A stretch of DNA of 64,000 bases, taken from positions 1-64,000 of the forward strand of contig CAUYUJ010020673.1 of NCBI GenBank assembly GCA_963575745.1, written 5' to 3'. A program made the position numbers and the translations under genes. Under the pieces are notes generated by a model, which was not told where the DNA came from, searched no databases, and saw nothing but the letters and a program-made list of their open reading frames with translations. Shown piece by piece: positions 33,070-43,079 of the stretch. The DNA comes from Prorocentrum cordatum (taxonomy: Eukaryota; Sar; Dinophyceae; Prorocentrales; Prorocentraceae). Position 1 is the first letter of the stretch; each line of letters opens with the position of its first letter.

Positions 33070-34055
33070 CTATTCCTATTTAGTGAGGAGGATGAGGAGA
33101 ACGAACGATGAGGACTTGAGGACGAGGGGGGGCAAACCGCCCCCCGCTCTGGACCCCTGGGCCCCACTCCCCCTTGTCCTCCTCCTCTTTCTCTTCCTCC
33201 CCCCCCCCCCCTCCTCCTTCTTATCCTCTTCCCCCGCGCGCCCCGCCCAGGGGTTCCCTGCTGAACGGCGCGAGGCGCGGCGCAGCACATATATTATGCC
33301 ATCTTATATATATTACATTCTATTACATATCTTCTACACATACTATCGTATAGTATCATTTTTTATCGTCGTCTGGCTGGCGACCTTGGAACCCCTTGGA
33401 AACATTCGGAGGCCGCCCATTTCGGCGCGCCCCTCACATGGATCGCGGGGCTGGCCGTTTGGTGGCCGGGTAGCCTCCTGGAGCCCCTATGGAAACCTGT
33501 GGAGAGTGCTCATTTCGGCACGCCCCTCACGTGGATCTCGGGGCTGGCGGAGCGGCTGATGGACGGCCGTAGGCCTCAATAATAATATGGAACAGTTCCG
33601 CGTAAAGGTTGGGGTGGCAAAGAAGCAGCAATATCGTTCCCCGACGGCATGGTTCTGCGCGGTCGGGCGCGGCGCGTGAAATCATGACAACAAGAAAGCC
33701 AGAACCGCGTCTCGGCGACTCTCAATCCTCATCAGTGATGCGTGATATCATGCCAACAGACAGAACCCTATTCGGCAACTCTCAATCCCCCAATGAATTC
33801 TGGCATGCCTAACCCAAGACTGCCTAACATGGCGCCAAGACTGCCTAGGATGGCCCCAAGACTGCCTAACCAAAGACATACGTACCAAGACACGCAACCC
33901 AATACATATATACATAACCCATGACATACATACCTAACCCAAGACTGGCTAAGATGGCGCCAAGACGGCCTTGCTATTTTCCATGCGCATATTTAAAACT
34001 CAAGTCATACATACTGTTATTATTATTGGTTATTATTATTATCATTACTACTATT
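33070..34055 (+). repeat. R repeat copy 1
   Basis: A ~1.1-kb interspersed unit: GAGGAGGATGAGGAGAACGA, a CT-rich block, CGCCCAGGGGTTCCCTGCTG, an AT-rich CATCTTATATATATTACAT segment, TCGTCGTCTGGCTGG, CCGCCCATTTCGGCGCGCCC, GCCAGAACCGCGTCTCGGCG, GCATGCCTAACCCAAGACTG and AAGATGGCGCCAAGACGGCC. No convincing protein. A partial copy end precedes it (about 32945-33065). Confidence 0.9.
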
Positions 34056-35215
34056 GTTACTTGTTGAGGAGGAGGAACACAAGAACGAACGATGAGGACT
34101 TGAGGACGAAGGGAACCCCCCCCCGCTGGACCCCCCGGCCCCGCTCCCCCTTGTCCTCCGCCTCCTCCTCCTCATCATCCTTCTCATCCTCTTCTCCCGT
34201 GCGCCCCGCCCAGGGGTTCCCTGCTGAACGGCGCGAGGCGCGGCGCGGCGCATATATTATGCCATCTTATGTATCATATATTGTATTACATATCTTTTTT
34301 ACATATTATCGTATCGTATCCTATCTTATCGTCGTCTGGCTGGTGGCCCTGGAACCCCTCGGAAACATTCGAAGGCCGCCAATTTCGGCGCGCCCCTCAC
34401 ATGGATCGCGGGGCTGGACGTGCGGTGGCCGGGGGCCCTCCTGGAGCCCCCCTGGAAACTTTCGGGCTGGCGGCGTGGCTGATGGACGGCCGGGGGCCTC
34501 AATGCCAAGGAAAAAATCAGCTGAAAGGCTAGGGCTGGGATGACAAAGCAAGCGAAAAAAGATTGCCCCCGACGGCAGGCGCGGTCGGGCGTCGGTCGGC
34601 GCGGCGCGTGCAATCACGACAACAAGACTCGACTCGAAAAAAGGTTTGGCCCACGACCGATTTCGGTTGGCTGCAGCCTGAGTGAACGGGCGGGTCGAGA
34701 AGGAGCCGACCACTGGCACTGATCATGCCGAAGTTCTCGCAGGAGGAAAAAACTGAGGCCACCATCTGACTTCGCAAATGGCACTGACCGAAGCGAAAAA
34801 CCAAATGGGAGACCAGCCAAAAATGACAGCAAGAGAGCCAGAACCGCGTCTCGGCGACTCTCATCAATCCTCATCAGTGACGCGTGATATCATGCCAATA
34901 GACAGAACCCTATTCGGTATTCGGCAACTCTCAATCCCCCAATTCTGGCATGCCTAACCCAAGACTGCCTAACATGGCGCCAAGACTGCCTAGGATGGCG
35001 GCTCCAAGACTGCCCAACCCAAGACATACATACCCAAGACACGCAACCCAAGACATATGTACATAACCCATGACATACATACCTAACCCAAGACTGGCTA
35101 AGATGGCGCCAAGACGGCCTTGCTATTTTCCATGCGCATATTTAAAACTCAAGACATTCATGCTGTTATTATGCTTATTGTTATTATTATTATCATCATT
35201 ACTACTATTGTTGTT
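34056..35215 (+). repeat. R repeat copy 2
   Basis: Direct tandem copy of the unit at 33070; the landmark ACGAACGATGAGG lies at 33100 and 34084. It carries an extra ~200-base insert (about 34640-34820) absent from copy 1. Confidence 0.9.
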
Positions 35216-35439
35216 TATTGTGGAGGAGGGAACAATAACGAACGATGAGGACGTGGGGGCGAGGGGAAAACCGCCCCCCCGCTGGACCCCCCGGCCCCGC
35301 TCCCCCGTGCCCTCCTCCTCCTCCTCCTCCTCCTCCTCCTTCTCATCCTCTCCCCCCGTGCGCCCCGCCCAGGGGTTCCCTCCGGAACGGCGCGAGGTAC
35401 GGCACAGCACATGTATTATGTGTATATATATATATATAT
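35216..35439 (+). repeat. R repeat copy 3, left part
   Basis: Starts like copies 1 and 2 (landmark at 35240) but breaks in the AT-rich segment after TATATATATATATAT at 35439. The missing remainder resumes at 41975, on the far side of the YR retroelement. Confidence 0.9.
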
Positions 35440-35595
35440 GAGCTTAGGCTGCTACCCGTGCCAAGATCAATTTTCCTTCGGCATGCTCCGCTGCTTCGAA
35501 GCAAATCAAGAGAACGAGCGGCAGGCGGTGACAGGGCAGCACGATGGCGCTGACCTGAACGGACTGAGCGAGCGGCATTCAAGACTCTGAGCCCC
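35440..35595 (-). repeat. Split direct repeat X, outer copy
   Basis: Starts GAGCTTAGGCTGCTACCC on the plus strand; matches 35728-35883 with two differences (TTTTCC/TTGTCC and A/C before CTCTGAGCCCC). Forms the 3' terminus of the element. Confidence 0.95.
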
Positions 35596-35648
35596 CTGGG
35601 TTGGCGAAGTGACGCCCAGGAAGGTGGAAGATGGGGACGGCTGGCGGG

Positions 35649-35727
35649 TCCTGGAAAACTTGAGCATAAGTAGCGACATACGGCACTGAACGCAGCAAGA
35701 GATCATTAATGTGCAAGCACAACGCAT
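35649..35727 (-). repeat. Split direct repeat Y, internal copy
   Basis: Contains ACTTGAGCATAAGTAGCGAC and ends CAAGCACAACGCAT; matches the 5' terminal copy at 41895-41974 except for one A in an A run. Confidence 0.95.
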
Positions 35728-35883
35728 GAGCTTAGGCTGCTACCCGTGCCAAGATCAATTGTCCTTCGGCATGCTCCGCTGCTTCGAAGCAAATCAAGAG
35801 AACGAGCGGCAGGCGGTGACAGGGCAGCACGATGGCGCTGACCTGAACGGACTGAGCGAGCGGCATTCAAGCCTCTGAGCCCC
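35728..35883 (-). repeat. Split direct repeat X, internal copy
   Basis: Abuts the Y copy directly and begins inside the stop codon (TAG, 35883-35885) of the recombinase-MTase frame. Confidence 0.95.
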
Positions 35884-38006
35884 TACCCACTGCCATCCAG
35901 TGTCTTGGCCTTGGCCACCACCAGCGCTGCAAGATCTTTGCAGAGCGCCGCAGGGTAAGGACACGCCCTCGAAGTCCAGAACACACCGAGCGGGTCTTTA
36001 CCCTTCAGTGTTATGTGCGCCTTACCCGTGGCACTACACCTTTTTTGACAGCCTGTACACAGGCGGAGGGACGGCTGCGCTGGCAGCCAATTGAATAACA
36101 AAAAGGTAGTCGACTTTTTCCAGGGGACCTGATACTGGCAATAATCAACAGAAGCCCACTCGGCGTGAGCGTCGCGGGCCATGTCCAGAAGCTCCGGGAC
36201 CAGCCAGAGGCGAGACGAGCGAGGGTTCTCGAGAGAGAAAGGGACTCCCGCCTCGACGGCAGCAGCCAGCAGGCGCAGAACATTAGCGAGCAGACGATTG
36301 GCGATCCTAACCTTCTCAGCGTCCGCCGCCGCCAGCAGAGGGAGGCCGTGCAAGTTCGCATCGTCCCTGAATGGCGGCGGACCACGTCCATCATTCTTCC
36401 TGGCCCGGCTCCACGTTTTGCAGTCCAGGCCGACATGCACCCCCGCGACATCCTTCCGTGAGATCCTCAATACCAGACTGTCGATGAGGGATTCATCAAG
36501 AAGGTCGGCTCGCGGGTCATCCGGCGGCGTGGACGGCCTTGGCCAAGGCGGCGGATCCGCACATGAGCTCGACGAAAGGCCTGGCACGGGCGCGGGCTGC
36601 GGCACCTTGGCAGAAGGTGCGGGGCGGCGCGTGCTGGGCGCGGGCGCCGCCTGCAGCCGCGCCGATGGCGTGGCCGTCCGCGGCCTCTGGGGCCGCGCCA
36701 GGAGCCTCTCGAGCTCGGCGTGCAGCTTCGCGGGCGCCGCCTCGGCCCTGCGGCGGACGTCGACCGGGGGCGCTGCGAGCTCCTGCTGCACCAGCGCGTG
36801 GGCCTCGTAGCGTTTCATCGTGTAGTCGCTGGCCCACCGCCCGCGCCTCTTGATCTCGCCCATGGATCGATACCTCTTGAGGCGATCGTGCGACGGGCCA
36901 CCGTGGCGGAGCTGGTTGGGCACGCGCCTGGTGGGCACCTCGGCCCGCTCCAGCGACTGGCGCCACAGGACGCCGAGCTGCGCGGCGGTGAGACGGAACA
37001 GCGGCGCCTGCGGGCCCCCCGACCTCGCGCGCGCCAGCAGCGGGCCCAGCCAGGGCACCTCGACCGAGTCGAGGAGCAAGCTCTCGTCCGACAAGCTGGT
37101 CTTGCTGTACTCGCCCCTCGCGCTGGGGTGCAGGTTGAAGCCGTAGTCCGTGCGCGAGCCCGAGGGGAGGAAGAGGTCCTGCTCGCGCAGGCCGACGGCC
37201 TCGGAGGGCCTGAGGTACACCCAGAACATCGTCACCACCATGAGCGCCGCGTGCGGGGACCCCAGCTGGGTGGCCATCACCAGTGCGACCAGCGCGACCA
37301 CCTGCCAGGGCATGGGCGGGCGCGTCTGGCCTGGGTCCAGGCGCTTCCAGCCCTGGAGAGCCCGACAGAAACGCGGCAGGCGGAGCGACCCCTTTCGGGA
37401 AAAGTCGGGGTGCGCCGAGATGTACGCGACATATGTTTTCAGGACGGCGGCTCTCTCGAGCCCGATGCTCCAGGCGTAGTCGGCGTAGTTCATCAGCGCC
37501 AGGTCGACCTGAGCAGCGGCGTGCAGCGGCAGCTCGAAGAGGTCCACGAACGTCTGGAAGTCGTCGAGGGCGTCCTTGTAGTATGCCTGGGTCTCGGGCG
37601 CCACCGCGTTCCACTCCAGGAAGCTCCTCTCGTCCTCCCCCACCATCGCGAAAGGCCCAGAGGCCCGCAGACGGTGAGCGATCCTCTCCTCCTGCCTCGC
37701 CCCAACGAACGGCCTGCCCTTCAAGAAGCTCTTCTGCACGATCTTGGGGCTGGCAGCCGGGCGCTTGACGGACACCGCGCGGGGCAAGCGAGAAACCTCC
37801 CGACTTGGCATCCCAGCGCCTCGACCCTTCATCGGAGGGGTTAAGCTCCGAAGGTATCCACCGATGCTCGAACCGCGACGCAGTGGCGACGGAGTAGGCA
37901 GCCTCTCTGCGGCAGCACAGCAGAAGGGGATAGGAGGAGCCTCGCCCACGTCCGAGCGCGAGCAGGGTGCCGAGGTTGTCCCCGAAACGTAGATGACGGA
38001 GACCAA
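35883..38006 (-). CDS. Tyrosine recombinase with C-terminal MTase-like domain
   Basis: A 707-codon frame overlapping the end of the RT frame; real translation probably enters near PMKGRGAGMPSREVSR (37840-37800), perhaps by frameshift. N-terminal SAM-like helices (ETQAYYKDALDDFQTFVDLF) precede the catalytic core: Arg266 in WVYLRPSEAVGL, Arg367-His368 in NQLRHGG (Asn where the first His is usual), Trp in RRGRWASD, and nucleophile Tyr400 in MKRYEAH (codon 36807-36809). A Pro/Ala linker follows, then GLDCKTWSRARKNDGRG, FSLENPRSSRLW and VDYCQYQVPWKKSTTFLL, resembling phage-type C5 MTases with motif IV, VI and VIII-like parts. Motif I (VELMCGSAALAKAVHAAG, 36517-36575) is read only in another frame. 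Confidence 0.85.
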   Translation of the reverse strand: MVSVIYVSGTTSAPCSRSDVGEAPPIPFCCAAAERLPTPSPLRRGSSIGGYLRSLTPPMKGRGAGMPSREVSRLPRAVSVKRPAASPKIVQKSFLKGRPFVGARQEERIAHRLRASGPFAMVGEDERSFLEWNAVAPETQAYYKDALDDFQTFVDLFELPLHAAAQVDLALMNYADYAWSIGLERAAVLKTYVAYISAHPDFSRKGSLRLPRFCRALQGWKRLDPGQTRPPMPWQVVALVALVMATQLGSPHAALMVVTMFWVYLRPSEAVGLREQDLFLPSGSRTDYGFNLHPSARGEYSKTSLSDESLLLDSVEVPWLGPLLARARSGGPQAPLFRLTAAQLGVLWRQSLERAEVPTRRVPNQLRHGGPSHDRLKRYRSMGEIKRRGRWASDYTMKRYEAHALVQQELAAPPVDVRRRAEAAPAKLHAELERLLARPQRPRTATPSARLQAAPAPSTRRPAPSAKVPQPAPVPGLSSSSCADPPPWPRPSTPPDDPRADLLDESLIDSLVLRISRKDVAGVHVGLDCKTWSRARKNDGRGPPPFRDDANLHGLPLLAAADAEKVRIANRLLANVLRLLAAAVEAGVPFSLENPRSSRLWLVPELLDMARDAHAEWASVDYCQYQVPWKKSTTFLLFNWLPAQPSLRLCTGCQKRCSATGKAHITLKGKDPLGVFWTSRACPYPAALCKDLAALVVAKAKTLDGSG

Positions 38007-40251
38007 AGGAGGCCTGGGCCCTCGTGATATGACGAGATGTCATGTTCGAAGCCCTCCCTTCGATAATCGTGATGGGCTCCTTGAAGTGAACCCTGGCCGA
38101 GACCACCTGCTTCCACTGGGGGCCCTGCAGAGCCTGGACGGGCACCTCTGCGAACTGCGGGTTGAGCTCCCAGGGGTCCTTGCCGAGGTCCATGCTGGTG
38201 CTCTTGGGGGCCTTGACGGACTCGATGACGCTGAAGACGTCGAACGGCCCCTCCGAGGCCTCGTAGCCTCCAGGCCGGACTCCCAGAGCTGACCGGCGTG
38301 CCGAGATAGCCGAAGGCATGCGATATCTCCATCTCTCACTGACTGACCCGATGCGTTTGACAAGATCCGATGACAGTGTTGTCTGGCACGTCGCCATACC
38401 CGTCAGGCAAGCGTCGTAAGCGAAGACCGTCGGCGACCACTGAAGCCGAAGGTTAGCAGACATCAGCGGCAACAGGCGACGGCACTGCTCGACTTCGCGG
38501 GCAGCTGAGGGCCAGAGACGGGCTCGCACGTGATAGCAATCTCTGACGAAATCATACAAACTCCGGAGGATCGAGAGCAGCTCCCTCTTCAGCATCAAAT
38601 GATCAATGAGATGACCCACGTACCTCTCCACCTCCCTCCCCGTGACTCTAGGGCGCTGCTCTAGCCACAGTGAGGCCTGGCGGAGGCGCTCAGAGCGCTC
38701 GGGCCGTGAGAAAACTCGCCCAGACGCGCCGTCGATCAGGCGGCCGAGGCTGGTGAAGACGTCAGTGGCCTCAACCACCTCGTGGATCTGCACGCCATGC
38801 TTCCTCCAGGCGTCGCAGATCTGGTGCATCAGGACATTGAATTTGACAGGGTCGGTGCCGATGACGTTGATGTTATCGCAATAGGGGAGGAGGCAAGGGA
38901 CCCCCCCGTCGAGAGGGGGCACAGGACCGTGATCGGTCAGCACCCGCGGGAACCCGAGCCCCGAGGCAGAGCAGCAGACGTGCGCATTCGCACGCTGCCC
39001 AAGCCAGAAAGCCCAAGACCAGCCCATCGGAACGACCCGCAGGAACGGCCACACCCAGCCCCCTGAGGGGCTCTCGGGAGTGTCCACTGCCTCAACCCCC
39101 CATTGCGACAACGAAGCCTGCGACACCGGCGGCAGCGAGAAGAACAGTCCCAGCTCCTCCCTCAGGCCGAGAGCGTAGAAGTAGTTGCGCACATCAGCCT
39201 GGGCGCAGAAGAGCTTGGCGCTGAAGCTGCCGCCCTCGTCACGATCATCAGGTAGCTGGAGGCGACCGTGCGCAGCCGATGTCCCCATGGCCAGCGGCGG
39301 CGGGTCGCGAAAACGTCGATTTGGCACTCTAGCGTCCCAGACGAGACGCTGTGCTCCACTCTTCTTGGCCACGAAGAAAGGGGTGACCAGGTCCTTTGGG
39401 CGGTACGTGAACCCCAGCATGTTAGCCTTCACCAAGTCGCCGATGAAGGTGTGGTACGCCACAGGGTCACGCTTCAAAACTTCGTCCATGTAGGGAGTGA
39501 CGGGCGGCTCGCTATCCAAGACGCGGGACCACTCGTCAGGAGTCTTCATCATCGCCTGCTCGTAGTCCAGCACGTAGCTCCTCCCGATCCCGTCAAGCAC
39601 CGACTCGACAGGAGGTATGACCGCACCCACTTCTGGGATGTCGACTCGGGATCTGACGTACCTTACCACGGGACTCGGTGCCTCGTCCGCGGTGTAGGAC
39701 AGGCTGGAGGCCAGGAGCTCCTTCGCGGCTCCACGGCGAGAAAAGTGAGTGTCAGACTTCGGGGCCATCCTGACCTCGTTCAAAATGGTGGCGGTGGCGA
39801 GTCGCTGGGCCGCCGTGATGGGCCCACGCTGCTCGCACGGAGGATGGAGAGCGTTGAGACCCGCAATGGCATCATTGGCACACTGCTCCGTCTGCCGCCT
39901 ATGAGCCAGCCTTCGCCTCGTCGACGTAGACGCTGGCGCAGAAGTAGGCGGAGCCGGCTGAATGGAGGGCAGCGGGAACAGATCACGCTGGCGATCGTCT
40001 GCTGCTCTCAGCCCAGGAGGGCGTCCCATGTCACACGATCCTCGGACGGTCGGTACCTCGCGATCCCCGAAGCCTGCCCTGGCTGGAGGACGTGAGGTGC
40101 GTGCCGCTGGGCCCCCACGACCACAGTCGGTCGGTACCCCACGGCCCTCAGCGCCAGGAACAGTGCGAGGACGGGAGGTGCGTGCCGCCGAGGCACCACA
40201 GGCCTTGTGTACGTCGCGGGCCGGCCAGCCCCCGCGACTGGGAGCCGTCAT
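37780..40251 (-). CDS. Reverse transcriptase - RNase H of retroelement 2
   Basis: Its ATG overlaps the Gag-like stop as ATGA (40248-40251), suggesting reinitiation. After a Pro/Arg-rich N-terminus, RT motifs appear in one uninterrupted frame: LVTPFFVAKKSGAQRLVWDA, motif A FCAQADVRNYFYALGL, motif B LRVVPMGWSWAFWLGQ, and motif C PYCDNINVIG (Tyr457-Cys-Asp-Asn460, 38872-38883), where the second catalytic Asp is Asn. RNase H follows: VFAYDACLTGMATCQ, LRHLRFGDNLGTLLALGRGR and HRWIPSELNPSDEGSRR. The frame stays open to 36517 only because of GC content; homology ends near 37780. It would copy element RNA into DNA and remove the template. Confidence 0.9.
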
Positions 40252-41472
40252 GATCCCTGCCCGCCAGCACCGCTGGCGTCGGTCCTGCCGCCCCCCTTGC
40301 CGCGGCGCAGCTTCTGCTCCTCCTTCGCCTTGCGAGCCTCCTTGAGGATCGCGGCCCGGTCGCGCATGCCCGCGGCCACGTGGCGCTGCAGGTCGGGCGC
40401 GACCGCGGCGCCCTGGCGATGTGTGGCCCAGCCCATGAACTCGTCGGCCGCGGAGTAGTCTGGGTTCGAGGGAGAGGCCGAGTGAGCGTCCTCTATGACC
40501 TGGATCCTGCGCACGACGAGCTCAGCGCTCTGGAGCGCAGGGGCGTTGAGCTGGTCCACGGTCACCATTGCCTCCAGCACGTGGCACAGCACCTCATGTT
40601 CGTGAACCGAGCGATCTCCGTCAGGGGTGCGCGCCGACCTCAGCCAGTTCGAATGATGAGTGACTGGCGTGAGCCCGGCATCACGATACGACCTCAGCAC
40701 CCAATCCGTAGTGCGCGGGCCCTGCAGCATGATGCCTCCCTCAGGCTCGTCGACGATCTGCATGTCCACGGCCTCGCTGCATGGGCGGCGGCGCGCCCCC
40801 TGCTGGTTGAAACGCACGGGCAGCACGCGTAGGTCGTCCACGACGAAGGCGTCCACGTCAGCTAGGGCCACCTGTCGCGCTCCGACGAAGCCCCCTGCAT
40901 GAGGAACCAGCGCCAGCTCACCGTGAACGACGGCCCCCTGAGGGAGAGGGTCAGGCATCTGCTCGCCGCGCCGCATCCCCTGGAAGTCCTCGATCGCCAG
41001 CCGCACTGTGCCAGCCACTGCGGGGGCGGCCGCGGCTCCAGCGCGCGGGACCCCTCCCACCACGCCAGCGCCGCGAGGCACGATGGCCCCCTGTGGTGCG
41101 GCCGCCGCGGGAGGAGCCGCCACGGGCGCCGCTGCGGCGGCGGGAGCAGCGGCAGCAGGCGGCGCCACTCCCCCGACGAGGAGCGAGCCCTCGCGGATCA
41201 GCTGCTGGACCTCTGCCGCCGTCGGCACCTGGCGGAAGCGGTAGACGCGGGCTGGGTTGACACCGGGCGGGGTCGCTCCCTGCCGCCCCCGACCACCGCG
41301 CATCTCTGAGGTCGTCCGACGTCGTGTACTCTGCATAGTGGTCTCCATCTGGCGAGTACGTGCTGACAAGACCTGGATCCCCTATCGAGACCCCTGTCAC
41401 GAGCCTCTCATGATACACCGGCGGTCCAGGCAGGTCATACTGGAACAGCACGTAGTCACCTACTCTCGCCAT
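40248..41472 (-). CDS. Gag-like protein of retroelement 2, one frameshift
   Basis: Starts MARVGDYVLFQYDLPGPPVY (ATG at 41470-41472), a small beta-rich start, and after YAEYTTSDDLRDARWSG shifts frame near 41300 to GVNPARVYRFRQVPTAAEVQ. An Ala/Pro-rich stretch, then AVVHGELALVPHAGGFV, DAFVVDDLRVLPVRFNQQGA, TDWVLRSYRDAGLTPVTHHS and EVLCHVLEAMVTVDQLN follow; the basic tail is ILKEARKAKEEQKLRRGKGG. Position directly upstream of RT, and a basic C-terminus, fit a Gag role (particle formation and RNA binding), but no named Gag fold is visible. The start overlaps the preceding ORF by 17 bases. Confidence 0.6.
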
Positions 41473-41974
41473 TGCGCCTCCTGATCAGCTGCAACTGCTC
41501 TCGCGCTCGATCTCCCACCCCTGTCGCCTCGGCGTCGGCGCGGCCGCCCCGCCGCCAGACTGCACCGCCCAGCCCGAGCCCCGCAGAGACTCCCGCCAGG
41601 TAGCCCCAGCAGGCTGAGGGAACGTCGAGCCCGTCAGGGCCGAGCTCCACTCCTGCAGGCGGGCAGGAGAGGTTCACCAGCGGCACGGGGCACGCTGGCG
41701 TGGGGCAGGCCAGCGCTGGGCAGACCTGGACGGGGCACGTGACGTTCGCGGGCGGGCACGCCAGCGAGACAGCGGGGCACTGGGGCACCGCCGAGAGGAG
41801 GGACTGGCGCAGCGCCAGCAGCTCGAGAGCGCGTATCCCTGCAGACTGGAAGGTCTCGATGAGGGCGGACTGAGCCCCCATCAGGGAAAACCTCTCCTGG
41901 AAAAACTTGAGCATAAGTAGCGACATACGGCACTGAACGCAGCAAGAGATCATTAATGTGCAAGCACAACGCAT
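41456..41974 (-). CDS. Small Cys/Pro-rich ORF with one membrane segment
   Basis: The longest reading begins at the very first bases of the element, inside repeat Y (MRCACTLMISCCVQC); a likelier start is MGAQSALIETFQSAG at 41881, giving about 140 residues. It has a helical N-terminus, then regularly spaced CP pairs (VPQCPAVSLACPPANVTCP, VCPALACPTPACPVP, LSCPPAG), then a Gly/Ala/Leu segment GYLAGVSAGLGLGGAVW that could cross a membrane, and a basic tail. Similar Cys-Pro/TM small proteins occur with dinoflagellate retroelements in my recollection. Function is unknown; an envelope-like or membrane-tethering role is speculation. Confidence 0.55.
   Translation of the reverse strand: MRCACTLMISCCVQCRMSLLMLKFFQERFSLMGAQSALIETFQSAGIRALELLALRQSLLSAVPQCPAVSLACPPANVTCPVQVCPALACPTPACPVPLVNLSCPPAGVELGPDGLDVPSACWGYLAGVSAGLGLGGAVWRRGGRADAEATGVGDRAREQLQLIRRRNGESR
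41895..41974 (-). repeat. Split direct repeat Y, 5' terminal copy
   Basis: 5' end of the element. Its last bases on the plus strand (CACAACGCAT) are followed at once by the resumed R repeat ATATCTTGTATTG. Confidence 0.95.
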
Positions 41975-42735
41975 ATATCTTGTATTGTATTACATATCTT
42001 ATCTACATACTATCGTATAGTATCCTATCTTATCGTCGTCTGGCTGGTGACCCTGGAACCCCTTGGGCACCTTCGAAGGCCGCCCATTTCGGCGCGCCCC
42101 TCGCATGGGTCGCGGGGCTGGCCGTTTGGTGGCCGGGGGCCCTCCTGGAGCCCCCATGGGAACCTTTGGAGAGTGCTCATTTCGGCACGCCCCTCACGTG
42201 GATCTTGGGCGGGGCTGGGCGGCGTGGCTGATGGGCGGCCGTAGGCCTCAATAATATGGAAAAGTTCCGCACAAAGGGTGGGGTGACAAAGAAGAAGCAA
42301 CAGTATCGCTCCCCGACGGCATGGTTGGGCGCGGTCGGGCGTCGGCTGGGCGTGGTGCGTGAAATCATGACAACAAGAGAGCCAGAACCGCGTCTCGGCG
42401 ACTCTCAATCCTCATCAGCGATGCGTGATATCATGCCAACAGACAGAACCATATTCGGCCACTCTCAATCCCCTAATTCTGGCATGCCTGACCCAAGACT
42501 GCCTAACATGGCGCCAAGACTGCCTAGGATGGCTCCAAGACTGCCCAACCCACGACATACATACCCAATACATGCAACCCAAGACAAATATACATAACCC
42601 AAGACATACATACCTAACCCAAGACTGGCTAAGATGGCGCCAAGACGGCCTTGCTATTTTCCATGCGCATAGTTTAAACTCAAGACATACATACTGGTAT
42701 TATTGTTCCTTATGTTATTATTATTATTAGAGAGA
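41975..42735 (+). repeat. R repeat copy 3, right part
   Basis: Continues copy 3 exactly where the element interrupted it (ATATCTTGTATTGTATTACA) and runs to CAAGACATACATACTGG and TTATTATTATTATTAG, where the next R copy would be expected. Confidence 0.9.
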
Positions 42736-42779
42736 GCGTGATCCACCGCCGCTTTACTGTGGAAAATTGCAAACCTTTT

Positions 42780-43070
42780 CCTCCGGAGCCCGGGGTCCCC
42801 CCCCCCTCCCCCCTCAGAAAATCCCCCCCCCCGCTGGACCCCCCCCCCCTTCCCCCCCGGCAAAACCCCCCTTCCCCCCGCCCGTCCCCCCCCCCCCCCC
42901 TCCCCCTCAAAAACCGGGAAGGGGGGGGTCACTACCGGTTCGAGCCCCCCGCCCCTCCCCCCTCCGGATCCGGAAAACCGAGGGGGGGGGGGGGGGGCGG
43001 TCGCTACCGGTTGGACCCCCCCCCTTCTAAAACCGGAGGGGCGTCACTACCGGTTCGACCCCCCCCCCCC
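42780..43070 (+). repeat. GGTCACTACCGGTTCGA units with C and G runs
   Basis: The phrase TCACTACCGGTTCGA (one copy TCGCTACCGGTTGGA) occurs at about 42930, 43003 and 43045, each between G runs and C runs with AAAACCGG. The inverted copies lie at 49930-49995. Confidence 0.9.
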
Positions 43071-43079
43071 CCGCGCACC

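Larger units (their letters stand above)
35440..41974 (-). mobile_element. Near-complete YR retroelement with split direct repeats
   Basis: On the minus strand the order is: 80-bp repeat Y, Cys-rich membrane ORF, Gag-like ORF, RT-RNase H, tyrosine recombinase with MTase-like tail, 156-bp repeat X, Y again, 53-bp spacer, X again. This A1-ORFs-B1-A2-B2 plan is the split direct repeat architecture of the PAT/Ngaro branch of DIRS-like retroelements, which lets a circle be formed and integrated by the recombinase. There is no target duplication: the R repeat is simply split, sharing only AT at each junction. X copies differ at 2 of 156 positions and the Y copies by one base, so insertion is fairly recent. 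Some frameshifts are present. Confidence 0.92.

Noticed and set aside
36517-37780. C-terminal half of the 1244-codon RT frame as a separate domain
   Set aside because: This part is the recombinase gene read in the wrong frame; only the short motif I piece at 36517-36575 looks real.
42925-43060. tRNA genes or tRNA-derived SINE (B box GGTTCGA)
   Set aside because: GGTTCGA occurs within the repeat, but there is no A box, acceptor stem or cloverleaf around it.
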